From NCBI GenBank assembly GCA_028716785.1, contig JAQUPD010000016.1, positions 1 through 45,723 of the forward strand: a stretch of 45,723 bases of DNA, read 5' to 3'. Under the pieces are notes generated by a model that was not told the DNA's origin, did no database searches, and saw only the letters and a program-made list of their open reading frames with translations. This DNA comes from Fidelibacterota bacterium. Lineage in GTDB: Bacteria > Fidelibacterota > Fidelibacteria > Fidelibacterales > Fidelibacteraceae. Positions 37,270 to 45,723 of the stretch are shown here, one piece after another. The position numbers and the translations under genes were made by a program. Numbering within the stretch: the stretch's first letter is position 1; each line of letters opens with the position of its first letter.

Positions 37270-38371
37270 ATGATTCAACTTTCGCACATAACGTTACAAT
37301 TTGGACATCAGATTTTATTTAAGGATGCCACATGGCACATTTTACCGCAACAACGAATTGGCCTAATCGGATCTGGAAAATCAACACTTTTCCGACTAAT
37401 AACAGGAAATCTTGTTCCTGATGAATGAAATGTCATCATTACATTCCGAGATAACCATTGGTTATCTCCCACAATACATGGATGCTTTTAATTCTAAAAA
37501 AACGCTTTTAGAAGAAGGATAAGGAGTGCTTTTCCCCCATCATCAAGGCTGAAGAGACCATGCATAAGCTAGAACACAAAATTTCGTTTCATCCCATTTC
37601 TGAAACGTTGAAGCGCTACGATACAAGGTAGGAAATCTTTATTTGTGAAGATGGTTATAGTATGGAAGCCCGTACAACGAGTATTCTCGCCAGGTTAGGA
37701 TTTTCAGAAGAGACGCTGAATAAGCCTGTTCATATTTTTTCAGGAGGATGGTGGATGCGAATTTCTCTAGCAAAACTTCTGCTCATGAATCCTAACGCGC
37801 TGTTATTGGATGAGCCAACCAATCATTTGGATTTGCAGATGTTAATTTGGCTTGAAAAATTCATCGAAGATTACCACGGAACCTTGATTATTGTTTTCCA
37901 CGATCGTTATTTCCTTGATCGCATTACCAACCACATTGCTGAAATACACAAGGGACACATTTAGGTTTATCCTGGAAATTACTCCACCTTTCCAACAATG
38001 GTTTGATGAGAAAAGCCCTGGAAAGTGATTCAGCACATCATCCTACCAAATCCCGAAAACTTATGAATCCAAAACTTATAAATCCAAAACACTGCGAAAA
38101 CGTGAAGCTGAAGTATGTCAAAAAAATATCAAGAAACAAAAACTTATCGAGATTTATTAGCCCAAACAGAAAGAATCTCGAAGAATTACAGGCGGAGAGA
38201 AAGCAGCTTGAAGATCAAATGAGTCATCCTACCTTTTCCATGCTTTTACTCCATGAAATGGGAATCATAACACGCCGATATCAAGATTTGGTAAAAAAAA
38301 TTGAAGTTTATGAAGAGGAGTGGTTACGTGTAACAGAAACACTTGAAGCGATTATAGATCGATTTGAGTAA
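37270..38371 (+). pseudogene. Decayed ABC-F family ATPase (YheS/Uup-like), second ATPase domain lost
   Basis: Pieces of one ABC-F protein follow each other in different frames. From 37270: N-terminus and Walker region (RIGLIGSGKSTLFRL, three residues short), stopped by TGA at 37426. Next frame: ITIGYLPQ (about 37451-37474), stopped by TAA at 37520. From 37560: HKLEHKISFHP, TAG at 37629, then GYSMEARTTSILARLGF, the ABC-F signature SGGWWMRISLAKLL, LLLDEPTNHLDL and FHDRYFLDR, stopped by TAG at 37962 and continuing as VYPGNYSTF. After further frameshifts the C-terminal coiled coil appears (LEELQAERKQLEDQM to about 38371). The second ATPase domain, expected between the linker and this tail, is absent. 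Intact members act on ribosomes; this copy cannot make a working protein. Confidence 0.9.
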
Positions 38372-38452
38372 TCTTATAGCTTATAGCATTCATGAGATCG
38401 TGTTTATAAAAAATACATCATTTTTTGCAAGAAACTAACGAGGGGGATACCT

Positions 38453-39298
38453 ATGATATCTGCGATTTCGACCCATTCAAGAATTGTCGTTGTTACGGAA
38501 GCCACTTCTAGGATTGGACTTGCTGCTATAAAAAATTTGATAGAAAAGGGTACCTATATTCTTGGAATCGGCAAATCGGTAGAGCGCTGTATAAATGTAG
38601 AATCTGACATCCTCAAGCAATACCCAACTAGTAGCGTTCACTATCTTGCAGCCTATCTTTTTTTACAGGCACACATACGAAATTTGTCCAAAACAATTGA
38701 GGAAGTCCTTACAAAAACCTTTGGGGATCCCATTTTGGATGTTTTAATCAACAATGCTGAAATCTTTTCAAGTCGTTTTGTAAAAACCCAGGATGGTATT
38801 GAATCAACCTTTGCTGTGAACCACTTTAGCACCCTTTTTAGCCTACGAACCTTTTCCCATCTTACAAAATCAAAGAATAGTAGAGTAATAACAGTTGGTT
38901 CGGGTTCCTATTTTCATGCAAAAATGCATTGGAAAGATCTGGAAATAAGATATTATTATCATGGCTTAAAGGCTTATGGGGAAATTAAAACTTGCCTGTG
39001 TGTTATTTTTAGTGAATTTAATCGGCGATTTCAGCAACCATCGGGGATTCAGGCTTTTATTGCGGATCCTGGACTTGTATAGACATCCATTTCCATGAAA
39101 CATTTGGGAGAACTTGTAAAAAACATTTTGGAGTCATCAGATAAAAAAGGGAGCATCCCCAGAAGAGGGGCGGCTACAAGTATCTTTCTTGCCACAAATC
39201 CTGAGGTATTAAAGAACCTGGCTCTCTATTGGAAACATCAAAAACCGATGGATTCTAATCCACGTGGCCTTGATGAAAAGGATACTAAAAAACTATGA
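38453..39298 (+). pseudogene. Short-chain dehydrogenase/reductase with in-frame nonsense codon
   Basis: An otherwise continuous 281-codon frame resembles SDR oxidoreductases of the retinol-dehydrogenase/WWOX-like group, but a TAG at 39080-39082 interrupts it in the expected ADPGLVxTSI segment. After the stop the same frame continues with family-like sequence (RRGAATSIFLATNPEV, LYWKHQKP). The cofactor motif TGxxxGIG reads TEATSRIG and NNAGI reads NNAEI, so three key glycines are lost, while the catalytic YGEIK (YxxxK) and a good GAGGGGGA ribosome site remain. The damage pattern suggests recent inactivation. Confidence 0.85.
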
Positions 39299-39344
39299 GA
39301 GATCTCTTGTAAATGTTGTTAGCTTGAAGGATGGAATTAATCTT

Positions 39345-39878
39345 TTAGGATGACACATTCCCTTTAACGATTCCTTTCCGTTGCTCTTCCAAAAAAGAGA
39401 TAATGATGGGGTTTCGATAGTCTTGATAGGTCCATGGAAGCGGATGATAGTGATTATTTTGATAAAACAGTGTAAGTTCAGACCAAATGCCATTATCGAG
39501 GTAGATTCTGTGGGCATAGCCTTTTGTTGTCAGCAATGTAAAATTAAAATGGGTTAACATGCCGGGATCGATATTAAAGAGGCGTTTATTCTGAATTTTG
39601 TAATCACTTTCAATAAGATTTGATTTCAATTTAAAACCCGCGCTATTTTCCAAAGAAATAGGTTTAATATTAACCGCATATATTTTCACAAGGTCTGATC
39701 CCATTTCTTCTTCATAGTAACTTGTTATATCACTAAAGGGATGAGGACCTATTATTTCCCAATCGCCGGCCATAAGTTTATCCAGCAAATTCGACATAGA
39801 ATTAACAACGGTTTGTTTTTTGGAATACATGATTGCTGTAAATAAAAGTCCTTTCGGTGCTTCCCTAATTAGTCCCAT
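39345..39878 (-). CDS. DUF4416 family protein of unknown function
   Basis: This 177-residue soluble protein matches the DUF4416 pattern: an early LLFTAIMYSK strand, SDITSYYEEEMGS, the central NIDPGMLTHFNF, YAHRIYLDNGIWSELTLFY and PLPWTYQDYRNP. No function is established for the family. It starts 4 nt after a radical-SAM gene on the same strand, so the two are probably co-expressed. The 46-bp gap before the SDR pseudogene holds nothing visible. Confidence 0.85.
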   Translation of the reverse strand: MGLIREAPKGLLFTAIMYSKKQTVVNSMSNLLDKLMAGDWEIIGPHPFSDITSYYEEEMGSDLVKIYAVNIKPISLENSAGFKLKSNLIESDYKIQNKRLFNIDPGMLTHFNFTLLTTKGYAHRIYLDNGIWSELTLFYQNNHYHPLPWTYQDYRNPIIISFLEEQRKGIVKGNVSS

Positions 39879-39882
39879 GGTA

Positions 39883-41223
39883 TTACCCCTTAATTTTTTG
39901 ATTCATTTCTTTTACCATGAGTCTTATTTCATCCCATGCCGAATAGTCATTGGTCATAGACCAATATACCGTATTATTTTGTAAAAGTGGATCATCTAAA
40001 TCCTTTATTTTTGATTTTTCCCATAGGGGGGTGTGGGGAACGGGAGAAAAAGCAGAAAGACTCACTCGAGATCCGGCATCAAAAGCAACATTCACCGTCT
40101 CTAAAACTTCATCAGGATGTTGACCAGGAAGTCCCATAAGAATGTAGGTGATAATCTCATGAGGTTTATACCCCACGGTATGTAGATGATGGATAGCCTT
40201 TTCATAGATTTTCCGCGAAACTTTTCTACTCACCCACTCTGCATGATTTTCAGATACTGTTTCCAAGCTAACACGTGGTTCATAAAAATGGGCTTTTGCC
40301 ATCAATTCTGCTAATTCTTTATCAATAAAGCGGGCAAAGAGTCCATTAGGAGTGTGAAAAGTAAGGTCATTCCACTGGTAAAGTATTTTTCTCAAAAGGG
40401 GTTTCATGTGGGTTTCTTTCTTAACAAAAAGAGCATCATCATAAAAAACAAAGTCTTTAATTCCCTTTTTGTCATGACCAAAGGCAACATCTTCCACGAT
40501 AGAATCCACAGGAAATTGCACAAACGTGGGATGAAGCGAGGGACCTGCACAAAAAGCGCAGTGATAAGGACATCCTACAGAAGTAAGGAGAGGAAAATTT
40601 TTTAGGATAGGATAGTGATCCCACACCTTACGCAGAGGATAAGTGCCAAAAGGAGGTAGGGTAAAATTAAAGGATTTCTTAAGCCATGGCTGGAGATTCG
40701 TAAAGTCGTTTCCCTGGACTAAGATATCAGGTTGGATTACTTTTTTAGCATGATGAGGAAGCAGAGTAGCATAAATTCCTCCCAGGATAAGAGGGGTATT
40801 GGGAAAGCATGTGCGCAAAAGACGAGTAGTTTCCAGTACACCTGTATACCAATAGGTCATATGGGATGTAACAAAAATCGCATTGGGAGGAGGATCAAGC
40901 TTTTGGAAAAAAGAGAGTGCATCAGATTTTGGCACACCATAGCGACAAAAATATCGTGGAATATGTCGTAAAACGGTTGGTTTCTCAATCTTTTCTCGAT
41001 AGAAAAATCCCGTGCCGCCCTTTTTATCCCTCTGATGAGGAAATTTATCTGCCCATTGCGGATGAAAGCGATCAAGAAGATCCACAAGAGTTACATGAAT
41101 GTCTTCTTGCATAAAAGCTTCTGCCAAATAGAGCAATCCTAAGGGCCGATAAAAAAGGTCATAGGCGGCAAAATCATGAATCCACGGGTTAACGAAAAGA
41201 ACGTATTGTGTTTGTTTCATCAT
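39883..41223 (-). CDS. Radical SAM protein with B12-binding-like N-terminal domain
   Basis: This 446-residue protein has an N-terminal Rossmann-like domain of the cobalamin-binding type (about 1-175: PLGLLYLAEAF, LILGGIYATLLPHHA) followed by a radical-SAM core with the iron-sulfur cysteines C218, C222 and C225 in VGCPYHCAFC. VSLETVSENHA and YILMGLPGQHPDEV are further core motifs. A direct cobalamin-binding DxHxxG motif is not obvious. The substrate is unknown. It is followed after 4 nt by DUF4416, with a divergent yjbQ pair upstream. Good ribosome binding is not evident before the two tandem ATG codons. Confidence 0.85.
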   Translation of the reverse strand: MMKQTQYVLFVNPWIHDFAAYDLFYRPLGLLYLAEAFMQEDIHVTLVDLLDRFHPQWADKFPHQRDKKGGTGFFYREKIEKPTVLRHIPRYFCRYGVPKSDALSFFQKLDPPPNAIFVTSHMTYWYTGVLETTRLLRTCFPNTPLILGGIYATLLPHHAKKVIQPDILVQGNDFTNLQPWLKKSFNFTLPPFGTYPLRKVWDHYPILKNFPLLTSVGCPYHCAFCAGPSLHPTFVQFPVDSIVEDVAFGHDKKGIKDFVFYDDALFVKKETHMKPLLRKILYQWNDLTFHTPNGLFARFIDKELAELMAKAHFYEPRVSLETVSENHAEWVSRKVSRKIYEKAIHHLHTVGYKPHEIITYILMGLPGQHPDEVLETVNVAFDAGSRVSLSAFSPVPHTPLWEKSKIKDLDDPLLQNNTVYWSMTNDYSAWDEIRLMVKEMNQKIKG

Positions 41224-41316
41224 AAAATGTTAAGAAACCCCAGGATAAAGTGCATTGAAAAACATCTTTTTTAAAAATAACTTAGAACAATGCGAGATAT
41301 AGAAAGGAAGGCATTC

Positions 41317-41724
41317 ATGGTAAAAACATTTCAAGTATCCACAACGCGGTCATTATGCTTCACGGATATTACCGCAAAAGTACAACGAATTCTTCAAGAA
41401 TCGGAGTGCAAAGAGGGAATTGCTGTGGTTTACACACCTCACACCACAGCTGGAATTACGATTAATGAAAACGCAGATCCTCATGTTGCAGATGATTTAA
41501 TTTGGAAATTCAGGGAGTTGGTTCCTCCTGATGAAGCGGAGTATTTACATGCAGAAGGAAACAGTCATAGTCATGTTCTTTCAAGCCTGATTGGCGCTTC
41601 TGAGACATTTATTATTCATAATGGCTTATTGATGTTAGGAACTTGGCAAGGAATTTATTTATGTGAATTCGATGGACCCCGAACACGCCATGTTCATGTA
41701 AAAATCATAAAAGATCCCTCATAA
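41317..41724 (+). CDS. yjbQ: YjbQ/UPF0047 family protein
   Basis: This protein (135 residues from this start) belongs to the widespread UPF0047 family; some members have been reported to show weak thiamine-phosphate-synthase activity, but the true role is unsettled. Signature motifs PHTTAGITINEN, DLIWKFRELVP, GNSHSHVLSSLIG and LGTWQGIYLCEFDGPR are intact, with the clustered His and Glu residues that form the putative active site. AAGGAAGG fits the ATG at 41317 better than an upstream in-frame ATG at 41290. It ends 3 nt before a C45-like hydrolase gene. Confidence 0.9.
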   Translation: MVKTFQVSTTRSLCFTDITAKVQRILQESECKEGIAVVYTPHTTAGITINENADPHVADDLIWKFRELVPPDEAEYLHAEGNSHSHVLSSLIGASETFIIHNGLLMLGTWQGIYLCEFDGPRTRHVHVKIIKDPS

Positions 41725-41727
41725 ACG

Positions 41728-42780
41728 ATGCACCATTCGTTTTCACATTTTCCACGATTTATGCAGAGTGCAGGAACTCCTTATAACGTTGGTTTTCAAG
41801 TGGGAAAACACCTTGGGCCTGCTTTAGCCGATTACATTGATGCTTATTTGCTCGCAGGACCTTATAAGCGGGAGACTTTTGATTATGGTCGTCATCAGCA
41901 AGAATCGCTATCCATTTTACATCACTTTCCTCAGCGATATCAGCAGGAATTGGAAGGAATTGCCCACGGAGCAAAAATCCCCCTAAAAAAAATTGCACGG
42001 TGGGTTTCTGTAGAAGCATGTATGGCTCCTTTGTGCAGTGGTTTCTTATTAAATGTCAACCATCACCTTTGGCTTGGGCGTAACAATGACTTGTGGAGTC
42101 CTCATTTTTGGGGATATGCTCGAGAGCGGCATGTAAATAATCGCATTCCTGTTGTAACTTTTGGTTTAGCAGGTGATGTTTTTACGGCAACAGGGATTAA
42201 TAAAGCTGGACTTTGGCTCCATTACAATTATTTAAAAGCTCCAGATATGGATAGAAAGGATTCATCCTTTTTTCCAAATTATTGTCAGATTGTTGAGATG
42301 TTGGAAACATGTGAAACATGGAAAGATATTTCGGTCTTTTTATCTAAAACGCCTCGCCAAGAGGGGATGATGCTTTTTGTTTCAGATCGTCAAAATAACA
42401 CTCATGGCATTTTCGAGTGTACGTGTTGGGATTGGATTGAGAGACCTTTAGATCTTGAGAGTCCATCTTCTTTTTTAATAGGTACCAATCATTACACACA
42501 AACCCCTTATGAAAATGCGAAAGATCCGGATCGAAAAGATTCTGTAAGGCGCTATCAACGGCTTGAAACGTTGCTTACACCCTTTTTGGCAGGAGAAAAA
42601 ACACCTCATATTGATGCTTTAAAAGCAATTTTGGCGGATAAGGGTGTTGAAAAGAGCGAGACTCAGTATGGGACGGTTTATGCTGCAATTTATTCTCCTC
42701 ATCATCACGTGCTATGGTACACGTTTGGTGGATATCCTGCTGCATCCTGTGGAAACTGGCAGACACTTTTGCCATTTTAA
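41728..42780 (+). CDS. C45-like Ntn hydrolase (acyl-CoA:6-APA acyltransferase family)
   Basis: This 350-residue protein resembles peptidase family C45, whose members self-cleave to expose an N-terminal Cys that transfers or hydrolyses acyl groups in amides. Cys103 in PLCSGFLLN is the likely nucleophile, followed by the conserved WLGRNNDLW strand; ITGIN-like TATGINKAGLWLHYN and LIGTNHY also fit. No signal peptide is visible, so it should be cytoplasmic. The biological substrate is unknown; penicillin itself is unlikely to be relevant. It follows yjbQ by 3 nt. Confidence 0.8.
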   Translation: MHHSFSHFPRFMQSAGTPYNVGFQVGKHLGPALADYIDAYLLAGPYKRETFDYGRHQQESLSILHHFPQRYQQELEGIAHGAKIPLKKIARWVSVEACMAPLCSGFLLNVNHHLWLGRNNDLWSPHFWGYARERHVNNRIPVVTFGLAGDVFTATGINKAGLWLHYNYLKAPDMDRKDSSFFPNYCQIVEMLETCETWKDISVFLSKTPRQEGMMLFVSDRQNNTHGIFECTCWDWIERPLDLESPSSFLIGTNHYTQTPYENAKDPDRKDSVRRYQRLETLLTPFLAGEKTPHIDALKAILADKGVEKSETQYGTVYAAIYSPHHHVLWYTFGGYPAASCGNWQTLLPF

Positions 42781-42835
42781 GGAAGGTAATGCTTTATATC
42801 ACATAGAGTCATTTATCATTTTTAGAGAAAGATTT

Positions 42836-44371
42836 TCAGAACATGAGTGTTTTATCGAGGGATCGATATTGAATGGCTTCGCTTACATGTTCTGGGAGAA
42901 TTTTATCGCAATCTTCTAAATCAGCAATGGTGAGTGCAACTTTTTGAATTCTGCTGAAGGCGCGGGCACTGAGTCCAAGCTGTAAACTGGCTTGTTCCAG
43001 AAGAAAATTACACGTTTCATTAAGCGGGGCAAATTCACGAATTAAGCGTGTTGTCATGTGGGCATTACAATAGACATTTTTGATTCCTTGAAACCGTTTT
43101 GTTTGTCTCTCACGGGCTTTTTGGACGCGTTTTCGAATTGTTTCTGATGTTTCGCCATTTTGCTTGTTTTGTAACTCTTTAAAAGAGACAGCAGGAACAT
43201 CCACATGGATATCAATGCGATCCATTAGAGGACCGGATATTCGTCCAAGATAATTTTGTATTTGTCCCTCACTGCAGGTGCATGAATGGGTAGGATCAGT
43301 ATAATATCCGCATGGACAGGGATTCATAGCGGCAATGAGCATAAACTTTGCAGGATAGGTAAGGCTTGTTAAGGCGCGACTGATCGTTACTTCGCCATCT
43401 TCCAGGGGTTGGCGCATTACTTCGAGGACATTTTTTTTAAATTCTGGAAATTCGTCTAAAAAAAGAACGCCATTGTGCGCCAGACTCACCTCACCAGGTT
43501 TAGGATAGCGTCCTCCACCCACAAGAGCAGAATCGGAAATCGTGTGATGAGGTGCCCGAAAAGGGCGAATTGCCAATAATCCACAATTTTCTGGTAGGAG
43601 ACCTGCAATGGAGTGAATTTTAGTTGTTTCCAAAGCTTCATCAAGGGTAGGATTGGGAAGAATGGAAGGGAATCGCTTTGCCAGCATCGATTTTCCTGAA
43701 CCGGGCGGGCCAACCATAATAACATTGTGTCCACCAGCTGCTGCAATTTCAAGGGCTCTTTTCACATGTTCCTGCCCTTTTACTTCCGAAAAATCAAAAG
43801 GATAATATCGATTTTGTTGAAAAAGCATATTCACATTCACCGTTATAGGGGATAAATCAGACTCTCCGTTCAAAACCTCAATGGCTTCTCTGAGAGTATT
43901 CACCCCCCATACCCGGGCTGTGCCAGGAATTGCCGCTTCAATCGCATTATCTTTAGGAACTATTATATCGGATTTATTAAAATCGGCCATTCCCATTGCA
44001 ATTGGTAAAGCACCACGAATGCTTCTTACCTGACCATCTAAGGCAAGTTCACCTAAAATAATAAAATGGTTCAACCGATCCTGAGAAATCACATGATCAC
44101 AAGCGAGAATGCCTGTTGCGAGTGGAAGATCAAAAGAGCTTCCCTCCTTTCGCAAATCTGCAGGTGCCAGATTTTGTGTCAGCTTTCCACCAGGAAAAGA
44201 AAATCCAGATGATTTTACTGCAGAAACAATCCGTGAAAAGCTCTCTTTTACAGCCCCTTCGGCTAAACCAACTAAGACATAGTGAGGGGTACTTGGAATA
44301 TGATGTGTTTCAATAGTTATCTCAAATGCCCGAACACCCTCAAGTCCAGCTGAATAGACTTTGGATAACAT
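42836..44371 (-). CDS. comM: ComM/YifB family AAA+ helicase-like ATPase (Mg-chelatase-like)
   Basis: This 511-residue protein belongs to the YifB/ComM group, which in Vibrio promotes branch migration in natural transformation. An N-terminal Lon-like S5 domain (about 1-165: ADLRKEGSSFDLPLATGIL) precedes the AAA+ core with Walker A GPPGSGKS (221-228), FRAPHHTISDSALVGGG, Walker B LFLDEFPEF, zinc-like cysteines NPCPCGY/CTCS and arginine motifs. The C-terminal domain has LNETCNFLLEQA. A good ribosome site AAAGGAG precedes the ATG. No other competence gene is in the window. Confidence 0.93.
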   Translation of the reverse strand: MLSKVYSAGLEGVRAFEITIETHHIPSTPHYVLVGLAEGAVKESFSRIVSAVKSSGFSFPGGKLTQNLAPADLRKEGSSFDLPLATGILACDHVISQDRLNHFIILGELALDGQVRSIRGALPIAMGMADFNKSDIIVPKDNAIEAAIPGTARVWGVNTLREAIEVLNGESDLSPITVNVNMLFQQNRYYPFDFSEVKGQEHVKRALEIAAAGGHNVIMVGPPGSGKSMLAKRFPSILPNPTLDEALETTKIHSIAGLLPENCGLLAIRPFRAPHHTISDSALVGGGRYPKPGEVSLAHNGVLFLDEFPEFKKNVLEVMRQPLEDGEVTISRALTSLTYPAKFMLIAAMNPCPCGYYTDPTHSCTCSEGQIQNYLGRISGPLMDRIDIHVDVPAVSFKELQNKQNGETSETIRKRVQKARERQTKRFQGIKNVYCNAHMTTRLIREFAPLNETCNFLLEQASLQLGLSARAFSRIQKVALTIADLEDCDKILPEHVSEAIQYRSLDKTLMF

Positions 44372-44522
44372 AGATACTCCTTTTTAGGATAATAAATTAA
44401 ACCTATTAAACAAAAAATCAAACATAATATTATATAATTTATATTAAAACATTTGAATATCCATAAAATTCTTTTAATTGTATGTAAGAATGATTAGATT
44501 TTTGCCGCAAAAAGGAGAGGTA

Positions 44523-45671
44523 ATGACTGAATATCGATTAATATTAGTTGCGGGAGCTCGGCCGAATTTCATGAAGATAGCGCCTCTTATGGACGCATTA
44601 GCAGATCATCCTTACATCAGGCCATATCTTGTTCACACGGGTCAACATTACGATGAAAAAATGTCTGCCTTATTTTTCCAGCAACTCAACATACCTCAGC
44701 CAGACATCAATCTTGAAGTAGGGTCTTCATCGCATGCTGTACAAACTGCTCTTATCATGGAGCGATTTGAGAAAGTGTGTTTAAATGTTAAGCCTCACAT
44801 GGTCATGGTTGTTGGTGATGTTAATAGTACAGCTGCATGTACGTTAGTGGCGGCAAAACTTCACATACCAACAGCTCATTACGAAGCTGGGTTACGGAGT
44901 CGAGATCGTTCTATGCCGGAAGAAATTAATCGATTAGTGACGGATGCAATTTCTGATTATTTTTTTACAACCTCTGTAGATGCTGATGAAAATTTAATCA
45001 ACGAAGGAATTTCTCATCAAAGAATATTTATGGTAGGGAATTTGATGATTGATTCGTTGTATAAGCATTTAAAAATAGCTGAAGCGATGGATCATCGGGT
45101 TGAAACATTAGATAGGAAGCGCATTATTCATTTAGGGGAAACTTTTCAGGATAAAAAATATGGCATCATGACTTTTCATCGGCCATCCAATGTAGATCAA
45201 CCAGAAACATTAGCCAAGCTTGTCAAAACGTGGGGAGCTATTTCGCAAGAGATTCCACTTCTTTTTCCGATTCATCCACGGACTGTAAAAAATTTAATAA
45301 AATTTGGACTTTTTGACATATTAGCATCTTACGAAACAATTTATTTAACGGAGCCCATGGGGTATCTTGAATTCATATATTTTATTTATCATGCTGCATT
45401 TGCATTGACGGATTCTGGAGGAATTCAAGAAGAGACTACAACTCTTAAAATTCCGTGTCTAACCATTCGGCCAACCACAGAGCGTCCCATTACCCTTTGG
45501 GAAGGTTCTAACAAACTAATACGTGTTGAGGATATCGAAAAGGAAGTCCATTTCATTCTTCAGGGAAAGGGAAAAACAGGAAATATCCCCAAATATTGGG
45601 ATGGTCAAAGTGCTGGAAGAATCGTTAAAATTTTAGAAGATATTTTTAACTCTTCTATGAAGAGGGAATAA
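44523..45671 (+). CDS. wecB: UDP-N-acetylglucosamine 2-epimerase (non-hydrolysing)
   Basis: This protein (382 residues from this start) converts UDP-GlcNAc to UDP-ManNAc for surface polysaccharide synthesis. The two-domain GT-B-like fold shows GARPNFMKIAPL, VHTGQHYD, VVGDVNST, HYEAGLRSRDRSMPEEINR, TFHRPSNVD and the nucleotide site TDSGGIQEE. The frame extends upstream to 44478 (TTG), but AAGGAGAGG fits the ATG at 44523, and MTEYRLILVAGARPNF is the family-like start. The 151-bp divergent gap with comM is very AT-rich without a clear promoter. The last 52 bases of the window hold no gene I can identify. Confidence 0.95.
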   Translation: MTEYRLILVAGARPNFMKIAPLMDALADHPYIRPYLVHTGQHYDEKMSALFFQQLNIPQPDINLEVGSSSHAVQTALIMERFEKVCLNVKPHMVMVVGDVNSTAACTLVAAKLHIPTAHYEAGLRSRDRSMPEEINRLVTDAISDYFFTTSVDADENLINEGISHQRIFMVGNLMIDSLYKHLKIAEAMDHRVETLDRKRIIHLGETFQDKKYGIMTFHRPSNVDQPETLAKLVKTWGAISQEIPLLFPIHPRTVKNLIKFGLFDILASYETIYLTEPMGYLEFIYFIYHAAFALTDSGGIQEETTTLKIPCLTIRPTTERPITLWEGSNKLIRVEDIEKEVHFILQGKGKTGNIPKYWDGQSAGRIVKILEDIFNSSMKRE

Positions 45672-45723
45672 GGAATAGACCATTTATAAGAGGGTCGCAA
45701 CCTGTTGTGGTTTCAATGATATC

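Noticed and set aside
37662-37964. A separate small ABC ATPase gene
   Set aside because: It has a signature motif and Walker B but no Walker A, and its flanks in other frames supply the missing ABC-F pieces, so it is a fragment of the pseudogene.
39080-39082. In-frame TAG in the SDR gene as a recoded (for example pyrrolysine) codon
   Set aside because: Key glycines of the same protein are also lost, the neighbouring ABC-F gene is wrecked, and intact genes here (gatC-run, ptsH) use TAG or TGA as ordinary stops.
41224-41316. Thiamine (TPP) riboswitch before yjbQ
   Set aside because: The conserved CTGAGA and matching stems are not present; the region is just AT-rich spacer.

Overview
The window is a gene-dense, AT-rich bacterial chromosome segment with about 43 intact or near-intact protein genes and two decayed ones. 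I see no rRNA, tRNA, CRISPR array, insertion sequence or phage. The organism makes a lipopolysaccharide outer membrane: Kdo synthesis (kdsD, kdsC, kdsA, kdsB), heptose epimerase (hldD), LPS export (lptB, lptC), an LpxH-like hydrolase, and an RND/TolC efflux system. It is therefore Gram-negative. Sigma-54, HslVU, GatC, a type 2 isopentenyl-diphosphate isomerase, and a DUF4416/radical-SAM pair do not look like Enterobacteria. A member of the wider FCB-type lineages (Cloacimonadota, Neomarinimicrobiota, Calditrichota or similar) is my guess, from gene content only.

Layout. Positions 1-4179 (minus) hold a TetR-controlled tripartite efflux operon, read tetR-tolC-MFP-RND, with the RND gene cut by the window edge. 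Its promoter lies back to back with that of a secreted 5'-nucleotidase gene (4295-5767, plus). Positions 5754-17363 (minus) form one tightly packed run of 13 genes, gatC-kdsB-pyrG-kdsA-kdsC-kdsD-lptC-lptB-rpoN-hslV-hslU-argF-lpxH, with no gap above 67 bp. The run joins Kdo/LPS synthesis to CTP supply (CTP is the co-substrate of KdsB), sigma-54 and the HslVU protease. From 17641 to 31535 (plus) come hldD, dusB, then lon, a cyclic-2,3-diphosphoglycerate-synthetase-like gene, carbamate kinase, sucC, sucD and ndk, then a SPOR lipoprotein, yceD-rpmF, and fabD-fabG-acpP-rnc.

Positions 31532-37039 (minus) read phosphomannomutase, fni, polyprenyl synthase, ptsH, ptsI: isoprenoid synthesis coupled to the general PTS phosphotransfer proteins. 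Positions 37270-39298 (plus) are a decaying island with an ABC-F ATPase pseudogene that has lost its second ATPase domain and a short-chain dehydrogenase with a nonsense codon. Then come DUF4416 and a radical-SAM protein (minus), yjbQ and a C45-like Ntn hydrolase (plus), comM (minus) and wecB (plus).

Most of the window is ordinary core genome. The parts I would look at again are the cDPG-synthetase-like/carbamate kinase pair tied to lon and sucCD-ndk, the yjbQ/C45-hydrolase pair, the face-to-face efflux/nucleotidase promoters over a palindromic operator, and the two pseudogenes. I did not find convincing evidence of a wholly new system.
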